The notes beneath the pieces are model-generated. The model saw only the letters and a list, made by a program, of their open reading frames with translations, did no database searches and was not told where the DNA came from. 64,000 nucleotides of DNA. It comes from CALKJU01 sp046349355. Lineage in GTDB: Bacteria > Pseudomonadota > Alphaproteobacteria > Geminicoccales > Geminicoccaceae. Of the stretch, positions 35,031-43,973 are shown in pieces. Numbering within the stretch: the stretch's first letter is position 1; each line of letters starts with the position of its first letter. Made by a program: the position numbers and the translations under genes. Where the stretch lies: assembly GCA_046349355.1 (NCBI GenBank), contig JAXMCM010000028.1, positions 62,001-126,000 on the forward strand. Direction: 5' to 3'.

Positions 35031-36534
35031 GGGCCATGGCGCTCATCACCGCATGCTCGTCGATCTGGCCACGCGGCAGCTCGGCCACGGTACGACCCTC
35101 GCGCAGCACGAAGACCCGGTCCGAGCCCTCGATCACCTCCTCGAGCTCGGAGCTGATCATCAGCACGCCCAGCCCCTGCTCCGCCAGCTCGCGGATCAGC
35201 TTCTGGATCTCGGCCTTGGCACCGACGTCGATGCCACGGGTCGGCTCGTCGAGGATCAGCAACTTCGGGTTCATGCACAGCTGGCGCGCCAGCAGCACCT
35301 TCTGCTGGTTGCCGCCCGACAGCTCGCGGATGCGCTGCTCCGGGCTGGCGCACTTGACGCCCAGCCGCTTGATGAAACGGTCGACGATCTCGCGCTGCCG
35401 GCCCTCGTCGACGATGCCGGCCTTGGCCAGCTGCGGCAGCAGGGCCAGGGTCAGGTTCTCGCGGACCGACATCTCGGGGACGATGCCCTCGATCTTGCGG
35501 TCCTCCGAGCAGAAGCCGAGCCCGGCCTCGATGGCATCGGCCGGTTCGGCGAAGTCGGTGGCGCGGCCGCCCATGCGGACCTCGCCGCCGTCGCGCCGGT
35601 CGGCAGCGAAGACGGCCCGCGCGGTCTCGGTCCGGCCCGAGCCGAGCAGCCCGGCGAGGCCGACGATCTCGCCCTTGCGGACCTCGAGCCGGGCATCGCT
35701 GACCCGCCGCCCCACCTTGAGATGGTCGACATCGAGCAGGGCCTCGCCGATCTGGTGCTCGGCATGGCTGAAGGCGGTGGCACCCTGGCGCGACACCGTC
35801 TGCAGGTCGCGGCCGAGCATCGCGGCGACCAGCTCCAGCTTGGAGATGTCGGCCATCCGCGAGACCAGCACGGTGCGGCCGTCACGCATGATCGTGACGC
35901 GGTCGCAGACCGCGTAGAGCTCGTCGAGCTTGTGGCTGACGAAGATGACCGCGACGCCCTGCGCCTTCAGGCGGCGGATGGTCTCGAACAGGACCGCCAC
36001 CTCGTGCTCATCGAGCGAGCTGGTCGGCTCGTCCATGATGACCAGCCTCGCATCGAACGACACGGCGCGGGCGATCGCCACCATCTGCTGGATGGCGGTG
36101 TTGTAGGAGCTGAGCGGCCGGGTGACGTCGACGTCGATGTCGAAGCGCTTCAGCAGCGCCTCGGCGTCGCGGTTCAGCCGCTTCCAGTCGAGCAGGCCGA
36201 AGCGTCGCGGCTCGCGCCCGAGGCCGACGTTCTCGGCGACGCTGCGGTACGGGATGAGGTTGATTTCCTGGTAGATCGGCGAGATGCCGCCGCGCTGGGC
36301 CGCCTGCGGCGAATCGAAGTCGATGGCGCGGCCGTCGAAGGTGATCGTCCCGCCATCGCGCCGATAGGCGCCGGTCAGGATCTTGATCATCGTCGACTTG
36401 CCGGCGCCGTTCTGGCCGATCAGCGCATGCACCTCGCCGGCCGACACCTCGAGCGAAGCCTGGACCAGCGCCGGCACGCCGCCGAACGCCTTGTCCATGC
36501 CCTGCATGCGCAGCAGCGGGGCCGGGTCGGTCAT
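35023..36534 (-). CDS. ytfR: Sugar ABC transporter ATPase with two nucleotide-binding domains (YtfR-like)
   Basis: This 503-residue tandem ATPase has a first domain with Walker A GQNGAGKSTMIKILTGAY (about 38-55) and Walker B LVIMDEPTSSLDEHE. The second domain begins near 265, with GLLGSGRTETARAVFAADR (a degenerate Walker A, usual for this family), signature LSGGNQQKVLLARQL and LLILDEPTRGIDVGAK. Such duplicated ATPases serve RbsA/MglA/YtfR sugar importers. It lies between the binding protein and permeases; a long palindrome separates it from ytfQ. Confidence 0.9.
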   Translation of the reverse strand: MTDPAPLLRMQGMDKAFGGVPALVQASLEVSAGEVHALIGQNGAGKSTMIKILTGAYRRDGGTITFDGRAIDFDSPQAAQRGGISPIYQEINLIPYRSVAENVGLGREPRRFGLLDWKRLNRDAEALLKRFDIDVDVTRPLSSYNTAIQQMVAIARAVSFDARLVIMDEPTSSLDEHEVAVLFETIRRLKAQGVAVIFVSHKLDELYAVCDRVTIMRDGRTVLVSRMADISKLELVAAMLGRDLQTVSRQGATAFSHAEHQIGEALLDVDHLKVGRRVSDARLEVRKGEIVGLAGLLGSGRTETARAVFAADRRDGGEVRMGGRATDFAEPADAIEAGLGFCSEDRKIEGIVPEMSVRENLTLALLPQLAKAGIVDEGRQREIVDRFIKRLGVKCASPEQRIRELSGGNQQKVLLARQLCMNPKLLILDEPTRGIDVGAKAEIQKLIRELAEQGLGVLMISSELEEVIEGSDRVFVLREGRTVAELPRGQIDEHAVMSAMAHG

Positions 36535-36563
36535 CGTGTCCTGGTCATGCCGGATGGCGACGA

Positions 36564-36587
36564 GGGGTGCCGCCGCGGCGGCACCCC
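36564..36587 (-). promoter_or_regulatory. 24-base perfect palindrome between ytfQ and ytfR (intercistronic stem-loop)
   Basis: GGGGTGCCGCCG (36564-36575) and its exact complement CGGCGGCACCCC (36576-36587) can form a long GC stem in the 64-base gap after the binding-protein stop. Such structures in binding-protein operons (as after malE) stabilise the upstream mRNA and reduce expression of downstream genes. There is no T-run, so full termination is unlikely. Confidence 0.6.
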
Positions 36588-36598
36588 CGGTCCGTGGC

Positions 36599-37585
36599 TC
36601 AGTACGCCTCGGGCATGTACTCGGCCGCATTCTCCTTGGTGAAGATGCGGTCGATGTTGGTCACGCGCGGCTCGATCTTCTCGCCCTTGCCGTACGCCTC
36701 GATGGCGGCGAAGGCCTTGGGTCCGAAGCGCGGGCTGCACTCGATGACGACGAGGATCTTGCCGTCGATCAGCGCCTGGGTGGCGTCCTTGGTGCCGTCG
36801 ATCGAGGCGATGATCAGGTCCTTGCCCGGCACCTTGCCCTGGGCTTCCATCGCCGCGATGGCGCCCATCGTCATCTCGTCGTTGTGCGAGTAGAGCGCGG
36901 TCGCCTCGGGATGCGCCTGGTACAGCGTCTCGAAGACCTGGCGGCCCTTATCTCGGGCGAAGTCGCCGGACTGCGAGGCGATGATCTGCATGCCCGGATA
37001 GTTCTTGATGTAGTCGGCAAAGCCCGACTTGCGGTCATTCGCCGGCGAGCTGCCGATGGTGCCCTGCAGCTCGATGATCTTGGCCTCGCCATTGACCGCC
37101 TTGGTCAGGACCTCGGCCGCCATCAGGCCTTCCTTGACGAAGTCCGAGCCGATGAAGGCGACGTAGTCCTCGCCGGCCTTGGCCAGGTTGGCGTCGACGC
37201 TGCGGTCAATCAGGAACAGCGGAATGCCGGCCTTCTTGGCTTCCATCACCGCCGGGATCAGCGGCTTCTCCTCGCGCGGGGCGAGCAGGATCACGTCGAC
37301 GCGCTGCGCGATCATCGACTTCACGTCGGCGACCTGCTTGGCGGCCGAGCCGGCGGCGTCGGTGTAGACCAGCGTCCAGCCACGCTTGGCGGCCTCGTCC
37401 TTCATGCTGGCCGTCTGCGCGAGGCGCCACGGGTTGTTGCTCTCGGTCTGGGCGAAGCCGACCTTGTAGGTGTCCTTCTGCGCAAGCTTGGGCAGGTCGG
37501 CGAACGCCGGCCGCATGATGCTGACGCCCGCTGCGGCACCGAGGGCCAGCTGGCCGAGCTGGCGCCGGCTGATGCGCTGGAACAT
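36599..37585 (-). CDS. ytfQ: Furanose-binding periplasmic protein (YtfQ-like)
   Basis: This 328-residue type I binding protein strongly resembles E. coli YtfQ, with IELQGTIGSSPANDRKSGFADYIKNYP, IIASQSGDFARDKGRQVFETL and LYSHNDEMTMGAIAAMEA in the same order. The signal peptide carries a twin-arginine-like SRRQLGQLALGAAAG, suggesting possible Tat rather than Sec export. It would bind galactofuranose or a similar furanose. ATG 37585 follows a CAGGGAG site and a small stem-loop in its leader. It is the first gene of the importer, divergent from the LacI-type regulator. Confidence 0.87.
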   Translation of the reverse strand: MFQRISRRQLGQLALGAAAGVSIMRPAFADLPKLAQKDTYKVGFAQTESNNPWRLAQTASMKDEAAKRGWTLVYTDAAGSAAKQVADVKSMIAQRVDVILLAPREEKPLIPAVMEAKKAGIPLFLIDRSVDANLAKAGEDYVAFIGSDFVKEGLMAAEVLTKAVNGEAKIIELQGTIGSSPANDRKSGFADYIKNYPGMQIIASQSGDFARDKGRQVFETLYQAHPEATALYSHNDEMTMGAIAAMEAQGKVPGKDLIIASIDGTKDATQALIDGKILVVIECSPRFGPKAFAAIEAYGKGEKIEPRVTNIDRIFTKENAAEYMPEAY

Positions 37586-37587
37586 CG

Positions 37588-37626
37588 TGGATGACTCCCT
37601 GATAGCCTGCGTGGATGAGTCCACGC
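37588..37626 (-). promoter_or_regulatory. Leader stem-loop and repeated 12-mer before ytfQ
   Basis: GCGTGGA (37609-37615) and TCCACGC (37620-37626) form a perfect 7-base stem with a TGAG loop, 24 bases before the ytfQ start. The 12-mer GTGGATGASTCC occurs twice, at 37588-37599 and 37611-37622, differing in one base. It could be a regulator site or an mRNA structure near the ribosome site. Confidence 0.4.
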
Positions 37627-37754
37627 TGATGCGGTTGTTTAACACGCCCGCACAGCCGCACAAGCGACAAGCGAACACCGCTCCGCGGTGGCAGCATGTC
37701 CTTGAATTCTTGCGGATTCTTCACTTGACCCGACGGTCGCCGGCCGGCCGGGTT

Positions 37755-37772
37755 TGCTAAAACCTTTTAGCA
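37755..37772. promoter_or_regulatory. LacI-family operator between ytfQ and its regulator gene
   Basis: TGCTAAAA and TTTTAGCA are perfect 8-base arms around a CC centre, a standard LacI-family operator layout. The site is 39 bases before the divergent LacI-type gene and 170 bases before ytfQ. It stands out as AT-rich in GC-rich DNA. Autoregulation and control of the importer are inferred from position. Confidence 0.75.
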
Positions 37773-37811
37773 GGCCTAGCCTGTTTCCTTCCGCGGGCCA
37801 GGGGACGGGCC

Positions 37812-38867
37812 ATGCCGCAGCGCCGCCGCCGACCGACGATGAGCGAAGTCGCCCGCCTCGCTGCCTGCTCGCTGTCGACGGTCTCGCTGGTCCTCAACGA
37901 GACGCCCGGCGTGCGGATCGCCGACGAGACGCGGCGCCGGGTGCAGGACGCCGCCCGCGCCATCGGCTACCGGCCACCCTGGCCGACGCTCGCCGGAGGC
38001 GACGGCTCCGGCCGGGCCATCGGCTTCGTCGTCGACCGCATCGCCACCAGCCCGGAGGCGGTGGTGTCGATCGACGCCGCCCGCGAGGCGGCCTGGGCGA
38101 ACGGTGTCTCGATGCTGGTGGCGACGACCCTCGCCGACCCCGAGGCCGAGCGGCGTGCCTTCGAGGACCTGCTCGCCCGCCCGGTGGAGGGGCTCGTCTA
38201 CGCCACCATCATGACCCGCGAGGTGGTGCCGCCGCCGCTGCTGCGCCGCGTTCCGGCCGTCCTGCTGAACTGCCACGCTGCCGGCGGCGACCTGCCGTCG
38301 GTCGTCCCGGCGGAGACCGGCGGGGGCGAGGCGGCCACCGCCCATCTCATCGGCCAGGGGCACCGTCGCATCGCCCATGTCACCGGCGAGCTGTGGATGG
38401 AGGCGGCGCGCGACCGCCTGACAGGCTATCGCCGCGCCCTGACGAGGGCCGGGCTGGCCTTCGACCGCGCCCTGGTCCAGGAGGGGAACTGGGAGTATGC
38501 CAGCGGCCAGCGCGCGACCCATGCGCTGATGGAGCTGGCGGCGCCGCCGACGGCGATCTTCTTCGCCAATGACCGCATGGCTGTCGGCGGCTACGCCGCC
38601 CTGCTGGCGCGCCGGCTGCGGGTGCCGGAGGACGTCTCGGTCGTCGGCTACGACGACCAGCCGATCGCCCAGGAGCTGACGCCACCCCTCACCTCGCTGG
38701 TGCTGCCGCATCGCGAGATGGGCCAGTGGGCCGTCGACTGGCTGCTGCGCCGCTCCGCCAGGCCGCGTCCGCAGCGCTTCCGCTCGGTCCGGCTGCCCTG
38801 CCCGCTGGTCGAGCGCGGCTCGGTTGCGACGCCGCGCACGGTTCTGTCGAACTCCGCACCTAGCTAG
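37812..38867 (+). CDS. LacI-family transcriptional regulator
   Basis: This 351-residue repressor has an N-terminal helix-turn-helix and hinge (MSEVARLAACSLSTVSLVLNETPGVRI, then RRRVQDAARAIGYRP). A periplasmic-binding-like sensor domain (about 75-345) contains GHRRIAHVTGE, PTAIFFANDRMAVGGYAAL and VSVVGYDDQPIAQELTPPLTSL. It most likely senses the sugar taken up by the divergent YtfQRT-YjfF-like importer and binds the palindrome at 37755-37772. Confidence 0.9.
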   Translation: MPQRRRRPTMSEVARLAACSLSTVSLVLNETPGVRIADETRRRVQDAARAIGYRPPWPTLAGGDGSGRAIGFVVDRIATSPEAVVSIDAAREAAWANGVSMLVATTLADPEAERRAFEDLLARPVEGLVYATIMTREVVPPPLLRRVPAVLLNCHAAGGDLPSVVPAETGGGEAATAHLIGQGHRRIAHVTGELWMEAARDRLTGYRRALTRAGLAFDRALVQEGNWEYASGQRATHALMELAAPPTAIFFANDRMAVGGYAALLARRLRVPEDVSVVGYDDQPIAQELTPPLTSLVLPHREMGQWAVDWLLRRSARPRPQRFRSVRLPCPLVERGSVATPRTVLSNSAPS

Positions 38868-38897
38868 CCTTGGGTGAGCGGCGACGCGGAGGACATG

Positions 38898-39815
38898 ATG
38901 GCGCAGGGCGATGGCGGCAACGGCAAGAGCTGGGTGCAGGCCGAGCTCGAGGACAGCTTCGACGAGGAGCTGGAGCTCGAGCTGGACGACGACCGGATCG
39001 CCCGCGAGCTGCGCACCATCACCGAGCTGCGGCACACGACCTCGATCGACCGCCGGGTCTATTTCCGCGAGCTGTTCCGCCTGCAGGCCGAGCTGGTGAA
39101 GCTGCAGGACTGGGTCGTCCACACGAAGTACAAGCTGGTCGTGATCTTCGAGGGCCGCGACTCCGCGGGCAAGGGCGGCGTCATCAAGCGGATCGCCCAG
39201 CGCCTGAACCCGCGCGTCTGCCGGATCGTGGCGCTGCCGGCGCCGAACGAGCGCGAGCGGACGCAATGGTACTTCGAGCGCTACGTGCCGCACCTGCCGG
39301 CCGGCGGCGAGATCGTGCTGTTCGACCGCTCCTGGTACAACCGGGCAGGCGTCGAGCGGGTGATGGGCTTCGCCACGCCGCAGCAGGTCGAGCAGTTCTT
39401 CGTCGACGTTCCCGACTTCGAGCGGATGCTCGTCCGCTCGGGCATCAAGATCGTGAAGTACTGGTTCTCGATCACCGACCAGGAGCAGCAGCTGCGGTTC
39501 CTGATGCGGATCCACGATCCGATGAAGCAGTGGAAGCTGAGCCCGATGGACCTGCAGTCGCGGGTCCGCTGGGAGCAGTACACCAAGGCCAAGGAGGAGA
39601 TGTTCGAGCGCACGAACATCGCCGAGGCGCCGTGGTGGATCGTCGAGGGCAACGACAAGAAGCGCGCCCGGCTGAACTGCATCAGCCACCTGCTGGGGCA
39701 GGTCCCCTACGAGGACGTCCCGCACGAGCCGATCACCCTGCCCGACCGGGTCTTCAACCCCGACTACGAGCGCAAGGTCCTGCCCGACGAGCTGTACGTG
39801 CCGGAGGTGTTCTGA
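38898..39815 (+). CDS. ppk2: Polyphosphate kinase 2
   Basis: This protein of about 305 residues has Walker A FEGRDSAGKGGVIKRI, the lid motif LFDRSWYNRAGVERVMGFA and AEAPWWIVEGNDKKRARLNCISHLL, diagnostic of PPK2. It transfers phosphate between polyphosphate and nucleoside di- or triphosphates. Two ATGs occur in tandem (38895, 38898). The GGAGG at 38888-38892 suits 38898 better (5-base spacing); a GTG at 38874 is also in frame. An acidic N-terminal segment precedes the kinase core. Confidence 0.92.
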   Translation: MAQGDGGNGKSWVQAELEDSFDEELELELDDDRIARELRTITELRHTTSIDRRVYFRELFRLQAELVKLQDWVVHTKYKLVVIFEGRDSAGKGGVIKRIAQRLNPRVCRIVALPAPNERERTQWYFERYVPHLPAGGEIVLFDRSWYNRAGVERVMGFATPQQVEQFFVDVPDFERMLVRSGIKIVKYWFSITDQEQQLRFLMRIHDPMKQWKLSPMDLQSRVRWEQYTKAKEEMFERTNIAEAPWWIVEGNDKKRARLNCISHLLGQVPYEDVPHEPITLPDRVFNPDYERKVLPDELYVPEVF

Positions 39816-39819
39816 CGCC

Positions 39820-40347
39820 TCAGGGGACGAACACCACCGACAGCGCGATGGTGTACGCGGAACAGCTGATGCCGCTGTCGATGCGCAGCGGCCTTACCCG
39901 AAAGCGATAGGTCTGCGTTCCAGCGCTGCCGATCTTGAACACGCGGGTCGATGCGAGGTTGAAGGTCTGCGACGTGTTCGGCTGCAGCACCATGGCCTGC
40001 CGCATGCTCCCGGCACCGCCGAGCGTCGGATCGGTTGCCGAATTGGTGATCTGCATCGCGAGGTCGACGACCTTGTTGCCGGCACTGGTGTCGGCACCGC
40101 AAACGACCGAACCCTGCATCGTCACCGCGGCGCTGCCGCGGCTTGGCGCCGAGAAGGCGAAAGTGGCGAAGTTCGACGTGCCGAGCCCGACGATGCCCCT
40201 GCCGAACACGAAGCAGGCGCCGCCGCTCGCACCGCACGGCGGTGCCGCGGCGATCACCGGTGCCGCCACCGCAACCTCGGCGGCGGCGAGCGACACCCCG
40301 ATCGCCAGCATGCATGCCGCCGCCAACCTGCCGATAGCCATGCGCAT
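39820..40347 (-). CDS. Secreted protein of unknown function
   Basis: I do not recognise this 175-residue protein. It has a clear Sec signal (GRLAAACMLAIGVSLAAAEVAVAA, cleavage after about residue 29). Four Cys follow in the mature part, likely two disulfides (CGASGGAC, VVCGAD, ISCSAY), with a beta-rich, Gly/Ser/Thr-rich body ending in VVFVP. Size and pattern recall small periplasmic or surface beta-sandwich proteins. ATG 40347 follows AGGAGGAAGG. It is convergent with ppk2, with stop codons 4 bases apart. Confidence 0.75.
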   Translation of the reverse strand: MRMAIGRLAAACMLAIGVSLAAAEVAVAAPVIAAAPPCGASGGACFVFGRGIVGLGTSNFATFAFSAPSRGSAAVTMQGSVVCGADTSAGNKVVDLAMQITNSATDPTLGGAGSMRQAMVLQPNTSQTFNLASTRVFKIGSAGTQTYRFRVRPLRIDSGISCSAYTIALSVVFVP

Positions 40348-40472
40348 CGCGCCTTCCTCCTGCCCGACCTGCCGACGGGGACGCTGGCGGCTTCTTCCCC
40401 GGGCGGCAAGCCATTCATCGCGCGGGACGGGCGTATCGCAGGGCATGCTCCGGACCCGATGGAGCCAGCTGC

Positions 40473-41849
40473 TCAGCTGTAGAGGAACCGGCGATCCTCG
40501 CTGCGGTCGTAGGCGGGGTCGTCCCAGCCGATCATCTTGCCGGGATTGAGCAGGCCCTTGGGGTCGGCCTCGCGCTTGAAGGCCAGCTGGCCGTGGTCGA
40601 CCCGCTTCATGCCGCCGCCCTCGAGGGTGTAGTCGTGCGGATTGAAGATCGGGCAGCCGTTCTCGTTGTGGTAGTCGATGATCGCGTGCAGCCGCGCGTC
40701 GTCGGTGTAGCGGACGATCTGCAGGCCGAAGCAGGCGATCTGCCCGCCGAACCGCACGAACTCGAGATGCATCGGCACCTCGTCGCCGAAATGCCGGTAC
40801 ATCCGCTCGACCAGCTCGAGGTGGCGCGGCGGCGGGAACAGCGTCTGCAGGTAGGTGATCGAGCGGTCGAACTTCAGCGCGTTCAGCGTGGTGTGATTCC
40901 AGCTGTACTCGAAGATCGGCGGCTGGGTGCGCGGCAGCTCGTCCTGGAAGGTGCGCCACACCACCCGCGCCGGCCAGCCCGACAGCAGGTCGTCGAGCGC
41001 GTCGAGGGCGTGCTCGGCGACCATCAGCAGCACGCAGTGATCCTCCGGCCCGAGCAGCTCGGGGCGCAGGTACTGGTGGCCGACCGGTGCGGCGATCGGG
41101 GTGATCAGCTTCTTGAGGATGGCGTCCTCGCGCGCCAGCGCATCGGCGAAGCGGGCGGCGGTCATGAAGTCGGCGAAGGCGACGATCAGCTCGCACCAGC
41201 GGTAGGCCGGCGCCAGCGGGACCTCGAGCTCGGTGATGATGCCGTTGGTGCCGTAGGCGTGGTTGACCTGCTGGATGGCGGCACCGCGCAGCTCGAGGAT
41301 GCGCGGCTCGGCCTCCATGGTCAGCACGCGGGTGGCGATGATGTTGCCGCGGTCGCGCAGCAGCCCCCAGGTGATCGAGCCGATGCCGGAGCTGCCGCCG
41401 GCGACGTAGCCGCCGATGGTGCCGGTCTTGTGGGTGCTGGGGTGGATGCGCAGCTCCTGCCGCAGCGGATGCGCCTGGGTGGCGGCATCGATCTCGGCCA
41501 GCGTGGCGCCGGCCTGCACGCGCACCCGGCCGTGGCCGATCTCGCGGATCGCCTTCAGCTCGGACAGGTCGAGCACGATGCCGCCCTTCAGCGGCATCGC
41601 CTGGCCGTAGTTGCCGGTACCGCCGCCGCGCACGGTCAGCGGCACCTCGTGGCGGAAGCAGGCGCGCATCGTCCGCAGGATCCCGGCCTCGTCCGCCGGC
41701 GTGACGATGGCGTCGGCGGTGACGTGGTCGAGCTCGCGCTTGAGGATCGGGCTGTACCAGTAGAAGTCGCGCGAGCGGCGGCGGACGCTGGCCGGCTGGG
41801 TCTCGATCTTCAGGCCGTCGAGGTCGGCGAGGACGGCGGCAACGGACAT
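40473..41849 (-). CDS. FAD-binding oxidase (PCMH/VAO type, GlcD-like)
   Basis: This 458-residue flavoprotein has an N-terminal PCMH domain: VTPADEAGILRTMRACFRHEVPLTVRGGGTGNYGQAM, where the GGGTG loop binds the FAD pyrophosphate, and HKTGTIGGYVAGGSSGIGSITWGLLRD. The C-terminal half ends with DPKGLLNPGKMIGWDDP, as in glycolate/D-lactate dehydrogenases. No covalent His is evident at the usual VAO position. It is the last gene of the importer-amidohydrolase operon, so it probably oxidises a product of the same pathway. Confidence 0.82.
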   Translation of the reverse strand: MSVAAVLADLDGLKIETQPASVRRRSRDFYWYSPILKRELDHVTADAIVTPADEAGILRTMRACFRHEVPLTVRGGGTGNYGQAMPLKGGIVLDLSELKAIREIGHGRVRVQAGATLAEIDAATQAHPLRQELRIHPSTHKTGTIGGYVAGGSSGIGSITWGLLRDRGNIIATRVLTMEAEPRILELRGAAIQQVNHAYGTNGIITELEVPLAPAYRWCELIVAFADFMTAARFADALAREDAILKKLITPIAAPVGHQYLRPELLGPEDHCVLLMVAEHALDALDDLLSGWPARVVWRTFQDELPRTQPPIFEYSWNHTTLNALKFDRSITYLQTLFPPPRHLELVERMYRHFGDEVPMHLEFVRFGGQIACFGLQIVRYTDDARLHAIIDYHNENGCPIFNPHDYTLEGGGMKRVDHGQLAFKREADPKGLLNPGKMIGWDDPAYDRSEDRRFLYS

Positions 41850-41855
41850 GGGGCC

Positions 41856-43133
41856 TCAGCGGAACAGGGGGTCGAGCTCGGCATAGGCCGGCAGGGTCGT
41901 GTCGATCGCACGGCCGGCGCGCAGCACCGTACGCCTGGACTCGGGCCGGGCCAGCACCTCGTTCCAGGACCGGCCCTCGAACAGCACCAGATCGGCCGGG
42001 GCGCCGACGGCGATGCGTCCGGCATCGGGAAAGCCGCAGATCGCCGCCGGCCAGGCCGAGGCGAGCGCCGGCCAGTCGGCCAGCGGGTGCTCGAGGTGGG
42101 CGATGCGCACCGACAGCCGCAGCACCTCCTGCATGTCGAGGTCGCCGTAGGCATGGAACGGATCGCGGGTGTTGTCGCTGGCCACGGCGACGGCGATGCC
42201 GCGGGCGCGCATCTCGTGCAGCAGCGTGACGCCGCGCCAGCGCGGCGTCCGGCCCGGGGCCCGGTCCATCAGGTAGAGGTTGCACAGCGGCAGGCTGACG
42301 ATGGCGATGCCGGCGCGGGCGACGAGGTCGAGGGTCTCGAGCGCCTCGGCCTCGGGCTGCGTCGCCAGCGAGCAGCAATGGCCGCAGACGATCCTGCCCG
42401 CGAACCGGTGTGCCAGCGCCGTCTCGGCGACGGCGCGCAGCACGCGGCTCGCGGGGTCGGCCGTCTCGTCGATATGCAGGTCGATGTCGAGCCCGTGCGC
42501 TGCCGCCAGCCGGAACAGGCGATCGAGATCGGCGCGCAGATCCGGCCCCATCAGCGGGAAGCCGCCGACGCAGCCGCCATGCTCCGCCACCAGGCGAACG
42601 AGCTCGTCGCCGGCGGGACCGCGATAGCTCTCGACATAGGTCAGGCAGACCGCCTGCAGCGCGATCCGGCCGGCCCAGCGCTCGCGCATGGCGGCAAAGG
42701 CCGGCCAGCTGATGCGCGGCTGGTGGCCCGTCGAGTCGAGATGGGTGCGAACCGCCATGGTTCCGTGGGCGAAGGCGCAGCGCAGCGCGAAGTCCATGCG
42801 CGGGGCGAGGTCGTCCGCTGACCAGTTGGCGAGCTGGTCGGCCTCGGCGGCGGCTAGGGCGGCGCCGAAGCTACCGTCGGGATTGGCAGCACGCGGCCAG
42901 ATGTGGCCCTTGTCGAGATGGGTGTGCATGTCGACGAAGCCGGGGACGACCATCCGCCCGGCGAGATCGACGGAGCCGGGCGGCGCCTCGTCCGCCGCGG
43001 GCTCGATGCCGGCGATCCGGCCCTGCGCGATGGTCAGGTCGAGGCTGGCGACCTCGCGACTGCCGGCGAGCCGGGCATCGGCGAGGAGGCACGCCGGCAC
43101 ATGCGCCCGGCTCAGGCGGACCGGCGCCGGCAT
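41856..43133 (-). CDS. CodA-like amidohydrolase (cytosine deaminase family)
   Basis: This 425-residue metal-dependent hydrolase has the HxH pair in DMHTHLDKGHIW (about 68-79), HIDETAD near 225, VCGHCCSL near 250 and the catalytic Asp in VASDNTRDPFHAYGDLDMQEVLR (about 313). Cytosine deaminase, isoguanine deaminase and N-isopropylammelide amidohydrolase share this layout, so it likely deaminates or opens an N-heterocycle. It lies between the importer permease and the flavin oxidase on the same strand, with gaps of 1 and 6 bases. Confidence 0.82.
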   Translation of the reverse strand: MPAPVRLSRAHVPACLLADARLAGSREVASLDLTIAQGRIAGIEPAADEAPPGSVDLAGRMVVPGFVDMHTHLDKGHIWPRAANPDGSFGAALAAAEADQLANWSADDLAPRMDFALRCAFAHGTMAVRTHLDSTGHQPRISWPAFAAMRERWAGRIALQAVCLTYVESYRGPAGDELVRLVAEHGGCVGGFPLMGPDLRADLDRLFRLAAAHGLDIDLHIDETADPASRVLRAVAETALAHRFAGRIVCGHCCSLATQPEAEALETLDLVARAGIAIVSLPLCNLYLMDRAPGRTPRWRGVTLLHEMRARGIAVAVASDNTRDPFHAYGDLDMQEVLRLSVRIAHLEHPLADWPALASAWPAAICGFPDAGRIAVGAPADLVLFEGRSWNEVLARPESRRTVLRAGRAIDTTLPAYAELDPLFR

Positions 43134-43134
43134 C

Positions 43135-43971
43135 TCAGTTCTCGCGACGGACGGCGCTCTCGTGCCAGCGATGCAGCAGCGCCCAGGACAGCCACGAGAA
43201 CAGCAGGAAGATGGCGACGCCGGTCAGGGCGAGCAGCAGCAGCCCGGCAAACATGCGCGGGATGTTGAGCCGGTACTGCGCCTCGAGGATGCGGAAGGCG
43301 AGCCCGGTCCCGGTCCCGGCCGTCCCGGCGACGTACTCGGCCACCACCGCACCGATCAGCGACAGGCCGCCGGCGATCTTGAGGCCGCCCAGGAAATAGG
43401 GCAGCGCCGACGGCAGCCGCAGGAAGCGCAGCGTCTGCCAGCGGCTGGCCCGGTAGAGCTCGAACAGGTTGCGCAGGTTGTGGTCGGCGCTGTCGAGCCC
43501 GAGCATCGTGTTCGACATCACCGGGAAGAAGGCGACGATCCAGGCGCAGAGGATGACCGCGGCCAGCGTGTTGTCGACGTAGATCAGGATGAGCGGGGCG
43601 ATCGAGACGACCGGCGTCACCTGCAGGATGACGGCGTAGGGGAACACGGAGAGCTCGACCCACTTGGAGAGCGAGCAGAGCAGCGCCAGGCCGCCGCCGC
43701 CGATGATGGCGGCCGCCAGCGACAGCGCCGCGATCTTCAGCGTCACCAGCAGCGACGGCCACAGCGTCGGCCAGGCGTTGACCAGCTCGACCGCCACCTG
43801 CGACGGCGCCGGCAGGATGTAGGGCGGGATCTGCCACTCGCGGACCGTCCATTCCCAGCCCGCCAGCACCAGCACGCCGATCAGCGTCGGGGCGATGATG
43901 CGGATCAGCCGCCCGCCCGACGACGCGCTGTCGCCGTCGACCTCGTTGGTCCGGGCGAGGCTGGCAGCCAT
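43135..43971 (-). CDS. ABC transporter permease (SsuC/ThiX/TauC type)
   Basis: This 278-residue inner-membrane protein has about six helices and the ATPase-coupling loop NLFELYRASRWQTLRFLRLPSALPYFLGGLKIAGGLSLIGAVVAEY typical of the nitrate/taurine/pyrimidine permease family. It works with the ATPase and NMT1-type binding protein encoded immediately upstream, separated by only 2 bases. Confidence 0.88.
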   Translation of the reverse strand: MAASLARTNEVDGDSASSGGRLIRIIAPTLIGVLVLAGWEWTVREWQIPPYILPAPSQVAVELVNAWPTLWPSLLVTLKIAALSLAAAIIGGGGLALLCSLSKWVELSVFPYAVILQVTPVVSIAPLILIYVDNTLAAVILCAWIVAFFPVMSNTMLGLDSADHNLRNLFELYRASRWQTLRFLRLPSALPYFLGGLKIAGGLSLIGAVVAEYVAGTAGTGTGLAFRILEAQYRLNIPRMFAGLLLLALTGVAIFLLFSWLSWALLHRWHESAVRREN

Positions 43972-43973
43972 CG

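Noticed and set aside
37725..37753. TTGACC as -35 of the LacI gene promoter
   Set aside because: No acceptable -10 hexamer lies 16-18 bases downstream.
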